DNA of 64,000 bases from Kitasatospora sp. MAP12-44 (GTDB lineage Bacteria > Actinomycetota > Actinomycetes > Streptomycetales > Streptomycetaceae): contig NZ_JARZAE010000004.1 in the NCBI RefSeq assembly GCF_029892095.1, positions 1,488,001-1,552,000 on the forward strand, given 5' to 3'. Below are positions 1 to 6,840 of the stretch, piece by piece. The position numbers and the translations under genes were made by a program. Positions within the stretch are counted from its first letter, which is position 1. Every line of letters starts with the position of its first letter. Below the pieces are notes generated by a model. The model saw only the letters and a list, made by a program, of their open reading frames with translations. It had not been told where the DNA came from and ran no database searches.

Positions 1-245
1 GTACTCGTTGATGACGCCGCCGAGGATGCGGTTGCGCAGGAGTCTGCGGCCTTCGAGGTCATCTACGACGGTGGTCTGCTCATGGGCGCCGGGCGGTAGT
101 TGGTTGCGGGCCCGGTGGGGGCGGTGCTCGTTGTAGTGCCGCTGGTAGGCGGCCAGGACATGCCGGGCGTGGGCCTGGTTCATGGTGAGGACATGGTCCA
201 GGGCCTCACGCCGGATGCTCCCGATCACCCGTTCGCAGTGGGCGG
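1..245 (-). pseudogene. C-terminal fragment of an integrase-core (rve) transposase
   Basis: Reading the minus strand from 245 gives an open frame starting AHCERVIGSIRREALDHVLT and continuing through HYNEHRPHRARNQLPPGA. This is the typical end of an integrase-core transposase, including the last part of the catalytic domain and the Y-N-E-H-R-P-H signature. In the same frame a TGA lies immediately upstream at 246-248, and no upstream integrase sequence follows, so the gene has lost its N-terminal two thirds. The 3' end runs off the left edge of the window. Seen: the frame and the signature. Known: this signature belongs to DDE transposases common in Streptomyces. Inferred: an inactive remnant that marks an old insertion or rearrangement boundary. 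Confidence 0.8.
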
Positions 246-259
246 TTCATCCGGGGAAC

Positions 260-415
260 TCACGGTGCGCTCTTGAGGATCTCCACCGGGGGGAGGAAGG
301 CCACGCCGGCGTCCCGCAGTCGGCCCTCCAGCAGCGCCAGCACGGCGCGGGCGTCGACCGCGCCCTCGGTGGCGAGTCGCAATGGCCGCAACGCCCGTGT
401 GTCCGGCATCGCCCC
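260..415 (-). pseudogene. Possible remnant of a D-amino-acid/glycine oxidase-like flavoprotein
   Basis: The last 51 residues of a minus-strand frame contain the segment ATEGAVDARAVLALLEGRLR followed by DAGVAFLPP. This resembles the conserved stretch of glycine/D-amino-acid oxidases (GxVDPRxLxxALxxxxxxxGVxF). The stretch has no FAD-binding N-terminus and stops shortly after the match. The resemblance is by eye and short, so chance similarity in GC-rich DNA is a real alternative. If genuine, it is debris next to the intact amine oxidase at 724. Confidence 0.3.
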
Positions 416-623
416 GGCCGCCTGGCTCGCCCCGCTCTCGCGCGAGCGGTCACCGCACACAGAGCTACCCGAGCCGTGGAGTGGCAAACGCCAAGCAGGG
501 AAGCACAGTTCTCGTACGAGGCAGAGCGAGCGGCGCTTGCACTCCCGGACGCGGCGGGTGGATCGCGCGTCCGGCTGAGCTCCTGTCACTGGGCGAGCCG
601 AACCAAGGCGGGAATCGGGTTTC

Positions 624-674
624 TTCACCCGTTTGGGTGAATTGAAGGGTTGGCACGTGCCCGAATCAATTCGG
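624..674. promoter_or_regulatory. Two palindromes upstream of the amine oxidase gene
   Basis: TTCACCC-gttt-GGGTGAA occupies 624-641 and CCGAAT-CA-ATTCGG occupies 661-674. Both are perfect inverted repeats 50-100 bases before the start at 724, where operators or promoter-proximal sites would lie. The binding protein is unknown. The first could also form a short RNA hairpin. Confidence 0.4.
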
Positions 675-723
675 CGGGGTTGGATCTCGTCCGACGAATG
701 TTGATTCCGTCTCAGGAGCTTTT

Positions 724-2562
724 ATGCCGAACTCGCCCACCAAGAACAGCGATTCACCGGAGAGCGGCCCGTCCGTAGTCGCCCGGCGCAGCTTCCTCGG
801 CTCGGCCGTCGCGGGGGTCGCGGTCGCGGGAGCCGCCGTGGCGGGAGCCACCGGCTTCACCGGGGGCCCGTCCAGCAACCCGCCGAGTGCCGACCAATCC
901 CACGGGATCGACCCGGCGGTCAGCCGGGACCTGGCTCGCAAACTCCTGCTGGTCGGCGACCAGGGCGAGGACCTGAAGCTGGAGTACCTGCGGATCCTGA
1001 TAGACGGCCAACTCCCGCCTCGCGCAACGCGCAAGAAGATTCTGATAGTCGGCGCCGGGGTGGCCGGACTGACCGCCGCCACACTCCTGAAGAGGGCCGG
1101 GCACGAGGTGGTCGTCATCGAGGCCAACGGGAGCCGGGTGGGCGGCCGGGTGAAGACCTTCCGCGGCTTCAAGGACAAGGCCCTGTACGCCGAGGCCGGC
1201 GCGATGCGGCTGCCGGACTTCCACCCGCTGGTCCGCGCGCTCGCGGACAAGCTCGGGCTCAAGCGCCAGCTCTTCTACAACGCCGATGTGGCACCGGGCG
1301 CCGAACCCACCGGCACCATACCGCCGGTCACCTACCGGGCCTTCACCGGCGAGACCTGGAGCAACGGCCCCGACGACCACACCTTCACGCCCCCGGCGTC
1401 CGGCGGAAAGCGACTGATCCGCGTCAACGGACTCACCACCACCCGGGACGCCTACGCCGCGACGCCGCAGCGGGTGAACGGCACGTTCGGCGCGAGCACC
1501 GGCACCGTCATGGCGGACGCGCTCAACGAGGCGCTCAAGCCGGTGACCGTCTCCGGCGACGCGAGCATCAACGACCAGATCGACGCCTGGGCGACCATCT
1601 TCCAGAAGTACGACGACTACTCCACCCACCGCTACCTGGTCGAGGAGGCCGGCTGGGACCTGGCGCAGATCCAGGCGGCGGGCACCCTGGAGAACCTCAC
1701 CTCCCGGCTCCACTACTCCCTCGTCCCGACCCTGATGGACCACGCGGCGATCACGCCGACCAACCGCTACTGGGAACTGGTCGGCGGCTTCGACGTCCTG
1801 ACCGAGGCCCTGGCCGCGCCGCTCAGGAACGACATCCGGATGGGCCGGCGGATGACCCGCCTCGTCCAGAGCGACAGCGGGGTCCGCATCGAGACCACCG
1901 CCGAGAGCGGCACCGAGGACTCCTGCGACGGCGCACCGATCCAGCCCACCGAGTGCTTCGAGGGCGACTACGCGATCGTCACCATCCCGTTCAGCGCACT
2001 GCGCTTCTGCACCGTCGAACCGCTGATGTCCTACCCCAAGCGCCGGGCCGTCGACGAGCTGCACTACGACTCCGCCACCAAGGTGCTGCTGGAGTTCAAG
2101 ACCCGCTTCTGGGAGCAGGGCCCGAACGGCTTCACCGGCGCGGGCTGCACCTCCGACAGCCCCAGCCGCAACACCTACCTGCCCTCGCACGCCCCGGCCG
2201 GATCGCCGGGCGGCGTGGTGCTGGCCTCGTACAGCTGGTCCGACGACGCCATGCGCTGGGACTCCCTCACCGAGGGCGAGCGGGTCGCGTTCGCCCTGGA
2301 CGACATGGAGCGGCTGTTCGGTCCGGTCGTCCGCACCTCGTACGCCGGTGTGGGCGTCAGCCAGTCCTGGGCCAGGGCCCGCTACGCGCTGGGCGAGGCG
2401 GTCATCTTCACCCCGGGCCAGCTGCACGAACTGCACCCCGCCACCCGCACGGTGGAGGGCCGGGTGCACTTCGCCGGCGAGCACACCAGCCTGAAGCCGG
2501 CCTGGATCGAGGGCGCCCTGGAGTCCGCGGTCCGCGCCTTCCTGGAGGTCCACCCCCGCTGA
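724..2562 (+). CDS. Tat-exported flavin-dependent amine/L-amino-acid oxidase
   Basis: This 612-residue protein should oxidatively deaminate an amine or L-amino acid using FAD, releasing the imino product and hydrogen peroxide outside the cell. The N-terminus has a twin-arginine signal ([11 protein letters not shown], about residues 22-32) followed by an Ala/Gly/Val-rich hydrophobic run. A dinucleotide-binding fold with [10 protein letters not shown] lies near residues 108-117, followed by EAN and RVGGRV, the FAD-contacting GG motif of the amine oxidase family. The C-terminus has HFAGEHTS and [12 protein letters not shown], the second FAD-contact region. Length and layout match secreted L-amino-acid oxidases of the tryptophan 2-monooxygenase/LAO group. 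AGGAG at about 713-717 supports the ATG. Substrate is not readable from sequence. The gene stands alone; the next genes face other ways. Confidence 0.88.
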   Translation: MPNSPTKNSDSPESGPSVVARRSFLGSAVAGVAVAGAAVAGATGFTGGPSSNPPSADQSHGIDPAVSRDLARKLLLVGDQGEDLKLEYLRILIDGQLPPRATRKKILIVGAGVAGLTAATLLKRAGHEVVVIEANGSRVGGRVKTFRGFKDKALYAEAGAMRLPDFHPLVRALADKLGLKRQLFYNADVAPGAEPTGTIPPVTYRAFTGETWSNGPDDHTFTPPASGGKRLIRVNGLTTTRDAYAATPQRVNGTFGASTGTVMADALNEALKPVTVSGDASINDQIDAWATIFQKYDDYSTHRYLVEEAGWDLAQIQAAGTLENLTSRLHYSLVPTLMDHAAITPTNRYWELVGGFDVLTEALAAPLRNDIRMGRRMTRLVQSDSGVRIETTAESGTEDSCDGAPIQPTECFEGDYAIVTIPFSALRFCTVEPLMSYPKRRAVDELHYDSATKVLLEFKTRFWEQGPNGFTGAGCTSDSPSRNTYLPSHAPAGSPGGVVLASYSWSDDAMRWDSLTEGERVAFALDDMERLFGPVVRTSYAGVGVSQSWARARYALGEAVIFTPGQLHELHPATRTVEGRVHFAGEHTSLKPAWIEGALESAVRAFLEVHPR

Positions 2563-2777
2563 ACGGCGTGCCCAGCCCCGTGCACTGTCAGGGTTTCCTC
2601 CAGGTCGGTTGTCGCGTGCTGGATCAGTACGCGGAGGGCCTCGCCGGGCGGCTGCGGTTGCAGGTAGATGTGGGTGATTTCGCCGGCCTCGGCGGCCCCG
2701 ACGACCCTTCCGATGTTGAACGCGAGTCGACCCACCTGGACAACCTCCACGTGAGGCGCGCCATTTGTGCCCCGCAC
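2382..2777 (-). CDS. Small hypothetical protein, doubtful
   Basis: A minus-strand GTG frame opens at 2777 with a protein-like start (residues 9-40 include [20 protein letters not shown] and EAGEITHIY). It then runs antisense into the last 180 bases of the amine oxidase gene. Only the first 65-70 residues look like real coding sequence. The segment [17 protein letters not shown] faintly recalls the N-terminal helix of Phd-type antitoxins, but this is not enough to name it. It may be a truncated gene whose true end was lost. Confidence 0.25.
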   Translation of the reverse strand: MRGTNGAPHVEVVQVGRLAFNIGRVVGAAEAGEITHIYLQPQPPGEALRVLIQHATTDLEETLTVHGAGHAVQRGWTSRKARTADSRAPSIQAGFRLVCSPAKCTRPSTVRVAGCSSCSWPGVKMTASPSA

Positions 2778-2810
2778 CTTGTCCTTGTCCTTGTTCCGGT
2801 CGGTCGGCGT

Positions 2811-3824
2811 TCAGTGGGTGAGGACCAGGCGGCCGTGGTGGTCGGCCCAGGCGGCCGGCGCCTGGTCCCAGGGGGCGGTTCGGGTGACGAACGCCGATGG
2901 GTCCAGCCGGCCGGTGGTGATCAGGTCCAGCACTGCGGGCATCGCCGCCCGGGTGTCCGCCCGGCCGGTGGTGAACGTCGCTCCCTTCGCGTACATCTCC
3001 AGGAGGGGAAACTCCACCGAATTGCCGAAGAAGATGCCGGTGTCGGTGCAGACGCCGCCCGATGCCGTCGAGCGCAGCGCCGAACGCAGCCCGTCCCCGG
3101 TCCCCATGGTGTGCACGACGACCGGGTGGCCCGGATAGCGCGACGCCGGCTGTTCGCACAGCACGCGCGCACCAAGGCGCTCCGCGATCGTGCAACGTCC
3201 CGGGTCCGGGTCAACGTAGGTGACCTGTGCGCCCAGGGCCGCCGCCACCCCGGCGGCGTACAGCCCGACCGAGTTGACGCCGAAGACCAGCACCCGCGGC
3301 TCGGCCGCGCCAGGCAGATGCGGGGCGACGGTGCGCCAGCCGTCGACGAGGTTGTCCGACAGCCCTGCCAACGCGCCCGGGTCCACAGTGGTCGGGACCG
3401 ACAGGCACATGGCGTCCGCGTACGGCACCAGGACCGCATCGGCGACCGCGCCGCCCCAGGTCAACCCGTCGCTCATCGCCCCCAGTCCGTAGCCGGAGCC
3501 GGGCGGGACACTGCGGCACCGGCCGGTCTGTCCGGCCACACAGCGCGCGCAGTGGCCACAGCTGATCTGGTACGGCACGCTCACCCGGTCGCCCGGCTGA
3601 ACCCGCCGTACCTGCGGGCCCACCTCGACCACCTCGGCGACGAATTCGTGGCCGACCGGAAACGGTCCGGCAGCTGGTGTCCGGCCACCCACGATGAGTG
3701 CGTCCAGGTCGCAGGTGGCCACCGCGATCGGCCGCACGATCGCAGCCTCGGGCGTCGCGATCACCGGCGCCGACTGCTCGCGCCATTCCAACGTGCCTGG
3801 TCGGACGTACCACAGTGCCTGCAC
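2811..3824 (-). CDS. Zinc-dependent alcohol dehydrogenase family protein (MDR)
   Basis: A 337-residue medium-chain dehydrogenase that should oxidise or reduce an alcohol/aldehyde pair with NAD(P). Likely catalytic zinc ligands are Cys38 (ATCDLD) and His59-Glu60 (GHE). The structural zinc loop is CGHCARC plus a following Cys (about residues 89-103). The nucleotide-binding fold is modified: VLVFGVNSVGLYA replaces the usual GxGxxG. It is divergent from the TetR gene at 3899, and the 75-base intergenic region carries two near-identical operators, so the regulator probably controls it. The two faces of the promoter suggest an inducible detoxification or catabolic enzyme. Substrate unknown. Confidence 0.85.
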   Translation of the reverse strand: MQALWYVRPGTLEWREQSAPVIATPEAAIVRPIAVATCDLDALIVGGRTPAAGPFPVGHEFVAEVVEVGPQVRRVQPGDRVSVPYQISCGHCARCVAGQTGRCRSVPPGSGYGLGAMSDGLTWGGAVADAVLVPYADAMCLSVPTTVDPGALAGLSDNLVDGWRTVAPHLPGAAEPRVLVFGVNSVGLYAAGVAAALGAQVTYVDPDPGRCTIAERLGARVLCEQPASRYPGHPVVVHTMGTGDGLRSALRSTASGGVCTDTGIFFGNSVEFPLLEMYAKGATFTTGRADTRAAMPAVLDLITTGRLDPSAFVTRTAPWDQAPAAWADHHGRLVLTH

Positions 3825-3835
3825 GGAACTCCCTC

Positions 3836-3851
3836 TAGAGCGATCGTTCTA
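3836..3851. promoter_or_regulatory. TetR operator, copy 1
   Basis: TAGAGCGATCGTTCTA is a 16-base imperfect palindrome immediately before the dehydrogenase start. It matches the second copy at 3868-3883 in inverted orientation with one difference over 19 bases. TAGA-N8-TCTA sites of this form are known targets of YxaF/LmrA-type TetR repressors, and the adjacent gene belongs to that class. Confidence 0.75.
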
Positions 3852-3867
3852 GCTCGACGGTAAGCGC

Positions 3868-3883
3868 TAGAATGATCGCTCTA
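3868..3883. promoter_or_regulatory. TetR operator, copy 2
   Basis: TAGAATGATCGCTCTA lies 16 bases before the regulator start. Its centre is 32 bases from copy 1, about three helical turns, so two dimers would sit on the same face of the DNA. An ATG at 3872 falls inside this palindrome, which argues against it as the real start codon. Confidence 0.75.
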
Positions 3884-3898
3884 GAAAGGGGTGTCAAG

Positions 3899-4480
3899 AT
3901 GGCCAGGGACGATCCGGACGCGCGGAGCCGACTGCTCGCCACAGCCGGCGTGCTGTTCAAGCGGCAGGGCTACGCCTCCACCGGCGTGAAGCAACTCCTC
4001 GACACCAGCGGAACCGTGGCGGGCTCCCTCTATCACCACTTTCCAGGCGGAAAGGAGGAGGTGGCGCTGGCGGTGATCATGCAGGCCGGGCAGGACATCA
4101 CCAGGGCGCTCTCCACGGCCCTGACCGCCCTGGGCACCGCTGGCGGTCTCGACCGGTTCATCTCCCACCTGGCATCGACGATGGACGCCACCGGCGGCCT
4201 CGAGGGCTGCCCCATCGCCCCGGTCGCCGTCGAATCGCCCACCGCCGGTGAGGCGGTCCGCCGTGCGGCGGCCGGCCAGTTCGCGGCCTGGACCGACGCG
4301 ATCGCCGCACAGCTGCGCTCCGAGGGACACCCGCCCGAATCAGCACGGACCCTGGCCCAGGTCCTGCTGGCCGCCCTCGAAGGCGCCCTGCTTCTGGACC
4401 GCACCGCAGGCGACACCATCGCCCTGACCGCCCTGCGCTCGACTCTGCCCGCGCTCCTCCGGGCCGCCGTGGTCTCCTGA
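3899..4480 (+). CDS. TetR/AcrR family repressor, YxaF/LmrA type
   Basis: A 193-residue DNA-binding repressor. The N-terminal HTH (residues 10-50: RLLATAGVLFKRQGYASTGV, then AGSLYHHFPGGKEE) is the TetR helix-turn-helix with the usual Tyr-His-His-Phe end. The C-terminal half (GCPIAPVAVE, then ARTLAQVLLAALEGALLLDR) matches the LmrA/YxaF ligand domain. I chose the ATG at 3899 because GAAAGGGG precedes it at good spacing, and the upstream ATG at 3872 lies in the operator. It likely represses itself and the divergent dehydrogenase through the two operators. The effector is probably a small aromatic or aldehyde-like compound, but this is a guess from neighbours. Confidence 0.85.
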   Translation: MARDDPDARSRLLATAGVLFKRQGYASTGVKQLLDTSGTVAGSLYHHFPGGKEEVALAVIMQAGQDITRALSTALTALGTAGGLDRFISHLASTMDATGGLEGCPIAPVAVESPTAGEAVRRAAAGQFAAWTDAIAAQLRSEGHPPESARTLAQVLLAALEGALLLDRTAGDTIALTALRSTLPALLRAAVVS

Positions 4481-5015
4481 GGGGGGCTTGAACCACTCGC
4501 CAACCGACCGGCCCAGCCGGCGAGTTTGCGCGCGGAGGGGAAGCGGGTGATGTCGCCGACCTCGGTGGCGGTGAGCCCTCGGCTTCCCGCGGCCCCGTCG
4601 AACGACCCCCGCCGAACGGCGTGACTTTCCAATCGCTTCCGAAAGCTGGTTACACGCCTGGCAACCATGTGTACGTTCTTGTGCTGCAGCCGCTTCAGGT
4701 GCAACGGGGTCCTGAAGTCGTGCGGCAAGTAGGGGGACCCAGCATGTGTACGCGCCGTTTGGTGACCACCGCCAGTTCGACGGGACTCGTCCTCACGCCG
4801 CCTTGAGCTGTCGCGCGGCCGGTAGGTGGTCATTCCCCCACCGGAGCGGACGGCCGCGTCGGCCGGCATCCGGGCTGTCACTGACAGCGGGACGCGCCCG
4901 CGTGCCCGCGCAGTCGTGTTCCGGCGGACCGCACCCGCCCCGGCCCGTGCAGGTCGCCGCTGCCCGCTGCCTCACCCCGCGCCCCCGCGCCCCCGCGCCC
5001 CCGCGCACGGGAGCG
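4481..5015. other. Scarred intergenic region with IS110 remnant and short aborted frame
   Basis: No intact gene. The left part holds an IS110-type transposase fragment (minus strand, 4505-4578). At 4744-4806 an ATG frame encodes only 20 residues (MCTRRLVTTASSTGLVLTPP) before a stop. It looks like the start of a signal peptide that has lost its continuation. The segment 4810-5010 is C-rich and low in complexity, with no convincing frame. Confidence 0.55.
4505..4578 (-). pseudogene. IS110-family transposase fragment
   Basis: The minus strand reads LTATEVGDITRFPSARKLAG followed by WAG, closely matching the C-terminal transposase_20 segment of IS110 elements (LLAEIGDITRF...LVSWAG). Four or five residues before EVGD are missing and nothing of the DEDD catalytic domain remains nearby. 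It is a dead fragment, and it marks the left boundary of the peptide/peptidase gene block. Confidence 0.6.
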
Positions 5016-5420
5016 TTGCGCAGCCTTGCCGTCGGCTCACCCCTGCGCCGCCCGCTCACCGGGTTTGCCGGCGTCGCCGTGACGCCGGCCTCGGCCGACG
5101 CGCTGCCGCAGCAGCAGGTGGCGGCCACCCAGTCGCTGGCCTCCGCGACCGTGCTCAGCGACGCCGGTGCGCAGCCGCAGTTCTGGCACGCCGTCGTGAA
5201 CGAGGCGACCCAGGCCGCCAAGGTCGTCAACGCCACCTACGCCACGTACAAGGCGACGGTGCAGGTGGCCAAGGTGACCACCAAGGTGGTCAGCAAGGTC
5301 AAGTCCTCCTCGGAGTCGTCCTCCTCGGAGTCCTCGTCCTCCTCCAGCGGCGGCCCGGTGACGGCCCCGCAGGCGCACGGGGTCATCACGGGCGACGCGC
5401 AGTTCGACTACCAGGGCTGA
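5016..5420 (+). CDS. Small secreted serine-rich peptide, possible Sdp-type precursor
   Basis: About 134 residues with uncertain start. The convincing part begins at the end of an export signal (TPASADALPQQQVAATQSLA), continues with a Lys/Val/Thr-rich amphipathic segment (NATYATYKATVQVAKVTTKV), then a serine/glutamate run of about 17 residues, and ends GDAQFDYQG. I used the TTG at 5016, but its Shine-Dalgarno (GGGAG, 5009-5013) is too close. Frames upstream are low-complexity, so the N-terminus may be damaged. A strong hairpin follows (5447-5483), then genes for DUF5819-like and HTTM proteins. By position it could be the substrate of those proteins. Function inferred from context only. Confidence 0.5.
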   Translation: MRSLAVGSPLRRPLTGFAGVAVTPASADALPQQQVAATQSLASATVLSDAGAQPQFWHAVVNEATQAAKVVNATYATYKATVQVAKVTTKVVSKVKSSSESSSSESSSSSSGGPVTAPQAHGVITGDAQFDYQG

Positions 5421-5446
5421 ACCGCTCCCTGAGGTAGCACCACCAT

Positions 5447-5483
5447 CCGCGCCCGGCGGCACCACTAATGCCGCCGGGCGCGG
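5447..5483 (+). terminator. Strong hairpin between precursor and maturation genes
   Basis: CCGCGCCCGGCGGC and GCCGCCGGGCGCGG form a perfect 14-base-pair stem with a 9-base loop. It lies between the small secreted peptide and the same-strand DUF5819 gene. In peptide operons such partial terminators keep precursor mRNA in excess over maturation genes. An ATG at 5468 lies inside the loop and is therefore not a good start for the next gene. Confidence 0.75.
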
Positions 5484-5551
5484 TCCCGAGCCGCACGGAG
5501 CGAGCACACCCAGTCATGAGCGAAACCAACACCCCAGCCCGTGGAGAGGCC

Positions 5552-6220
5552 ATGGTAACGGCCGTGGCACCGGTGCCGGCGCGGGTCCGCGCGCTGGTCC
5601 TCGCCGCGCTGGTCCCCGTCGTCGTGTTCACCGCCGCGTGCGTCGTCTACAACGCCCCCGCCTCCCCTGCGCGCAACCGGGTAGCCGCAGCGGCGTCCCG
5701 GATCCTGGAGCCGTATTTCTCCCAGGACTGGCAGTTGTTCGGCCCGACCCCCGGGGACAGCACCTCCCTGGTATATCTGGAGGCCCGGGTGAAGACGCCG
5801 GCCGGCTCCGTGGTCGAAACCTCTCCGGTGGAGATCGAGGACGCCATCGACCGGGCTCCGCAGAACTTCCGGATCAATCCGACGAAACTGCCCGGCGTGC
5901 TCCTCGCATTCGACGAGAACGCGCAGAAGTACACGCAGCAGGCGAGCGATATCAAGAAGCTCCCCACGGATCAGCAGGCCGCTGCCCAGACCGATCTGGA
6001 CAAATCCTTTGCGACCAATTTCCTGGAAATGCAGCGCTTTTTCTCCTCCCGCGCCGCGACGCTCTATCCGAACGACGAGATCATCGCGGTGAAGGCGACT
6101 TTCAAGAACAGGCCGATCGTGCCCTTCTCCGCCCGGTACGCGAGTCCGCAACCCGACGAGCCGATCGACGCGGAGCTGGAGACGTCCTGGCTCGACTACG
6201 TTCCGGGGGTGGCGCAGTGA
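5552..6220 (+). CDS. DUF5819/SdpA-like membrane-anchored protein
   Basis: A 222-residue protein with one N-terminal membrane segment (ALVLAALVPVVVFTAACVVY) and an extracytoplasmic domain. The segment ILEPYFSQDWQLFGPTPGDS is the hallmark of DUF5819 and resembles the Q-W-x-FF-x-P motif of SdpA, which with SdpB matures the SdpC toxin in Bacillus. Start: ATG 5552 has GGAGAGG just upstream; an alternative ATG at 5516 would add 12 residues. Its stop overlaps the next GTG (GTGA), so it is translationally coupled to the HTTM protein. Known: DUF5819 and HTTM genes are often adjacent in actinomycetes. Inferred: it works with the HTTM protein on the small secreted peptide upstream. Confidence 0.7.
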   Translation: MVTAVAPVPARVRALVLAALVPVVVFTAACVVYNAPASPARNRVAAAASRILEPYFSQDWQLFGPTPGDSTSLVYLEARVKTPAGSVVETSPVEIEDAIDRAPQNFRINPTKLPGVLLAFDENAQKYTQQASDIKKLPTDQQAAAQTDLDKSFATNFLEMQRFFSSRAATLYPNDEIIAVKATFKNRPIVPFSARYASPQPDEPIDAELETSWLDYVPGVAQ

Positions 6221-6840
6221 ACCGGGTGACCGCTCGGCTGGACGCCCTGGTGCTCCGGCTGGCCTGCCACGAACGTCGGCTGATCGGCCTGTCCCTGCTG
6301 CGCATCGTGATCGGCCTCGCCACCGTCATGTACTGCCTGGCGGACTACAACCTGGCGGCCTACCTTGTCGTCTTCCAGACCTGCATGCTCTACCTGACGG
6401 CGGGCTATTGGAAGACCACCGGCAAGGTCTGGCAGGACGGCGCGGCGATGTACTACATCAGTCGGCTCTCCGGCTTCGAGATGTCCACCACCTATGCCCA
6501 CCTGATGAGCAGCGCCTTCCTGGGCACCGCGATCTGCTACTTCACCATCTTCACCGAGCTGGCGTTCCCGTTCGCTGTGCTCTCCGCCCGGCCCTGGGTG
6601 CGCAAGACCAACACGCTGGCGATCGAGGCGATGCACCTGGGGATCATGGCCTGCATGGGCCTGGTCTGCTTCGGGCTGCTGATGATCGGCGCCGACTGCG
6701 CCTGCCTGCGCGACGAGGACTACCGGGCCCTCTACCGGTGGGCGGCACGGCTCAAGGACACTGTCGCGCAACGGATTCGGCCGACGGCCGGCCTCGACCT
6801 GGTACCCACGACCAAGGAGCAGCACCATGCCAGCGCCTGA
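6217..6840 (+). CDS. HTTM (SdpB-like) membrane protein, internally shortened
   Basis: A 207-residue membrane protein. LSLLRIVIGLATVMYCLADY is the first HTTM helix. QTCMLYLTAGYWKTTGKVWQ and DGAAMYYISRL are the core HTTM/SdpB signature (Q-x-C-x-x-Y-x-x-A-G-x-x-K...W-x-D-G-x-A-x-Y-Y). Two more helices follow, with PWVRKTNTLAIEAMHLGIMA. Typical relatives have about 300 residues. Here the first helix runs almost directly into the signature, so the helices normally between them are missing. This looks like an in-frame internal deletion. The GTG start overlaps the upstream stop and the gene overlaps the M23 gene by 14 bases. SdpB-type proteins are required for maturation of a secreted peptide; whether this short form works is open. 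Confidence 0.7.
   Translation: MNRVTARLDALVLRLACHERRLIGLSLLRIVIGLATVMYCLADYNLAAYLVVFQTCMLYLTAGYWKTTGKVWQDGAAMYYISRLSGFEMSTTYAHLMSSAFLGTAICYFTIFTELAFPFAVLSARPWVRKTNTLAIEAMHLGIMACMGLVCFGLLMIGADCACLRDEDYRALYRWAARLKDTVAQRIRPTAGLDLVPTTKEQHHASA

Larger units (their letters stand above)
246..723. other. Degenerate region without an intact gene
   Basis: This stretch separates the transposase fragment from the amine oxidase gene. I find no intact gene. It holds a possible flavoprotein remnant on the minus strand (260-415) and two palindromes near the downstream promoter (624-641 and 661-674). The middle (about 420-600) has short overlapping frames on both strands with no recognisable domain. Confidence 0.6.

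Noticed and set aside
754..3195. An 813-codon open frame on the minus strand opposite the amine oxidase
   Set aside because: It mirrors the real gene with Arg/Gly/Ala-rich, domain-free sequence. Long antisense frames are expected in GC-rich DNA with biased third positions.
5286..5361. TCC-rich repeat as a regulatory or recombination element
   Set aside because: It is the coding sequence of the Ser/Glu run in the small secreted peptide, so the repeat is explained by protein composition.
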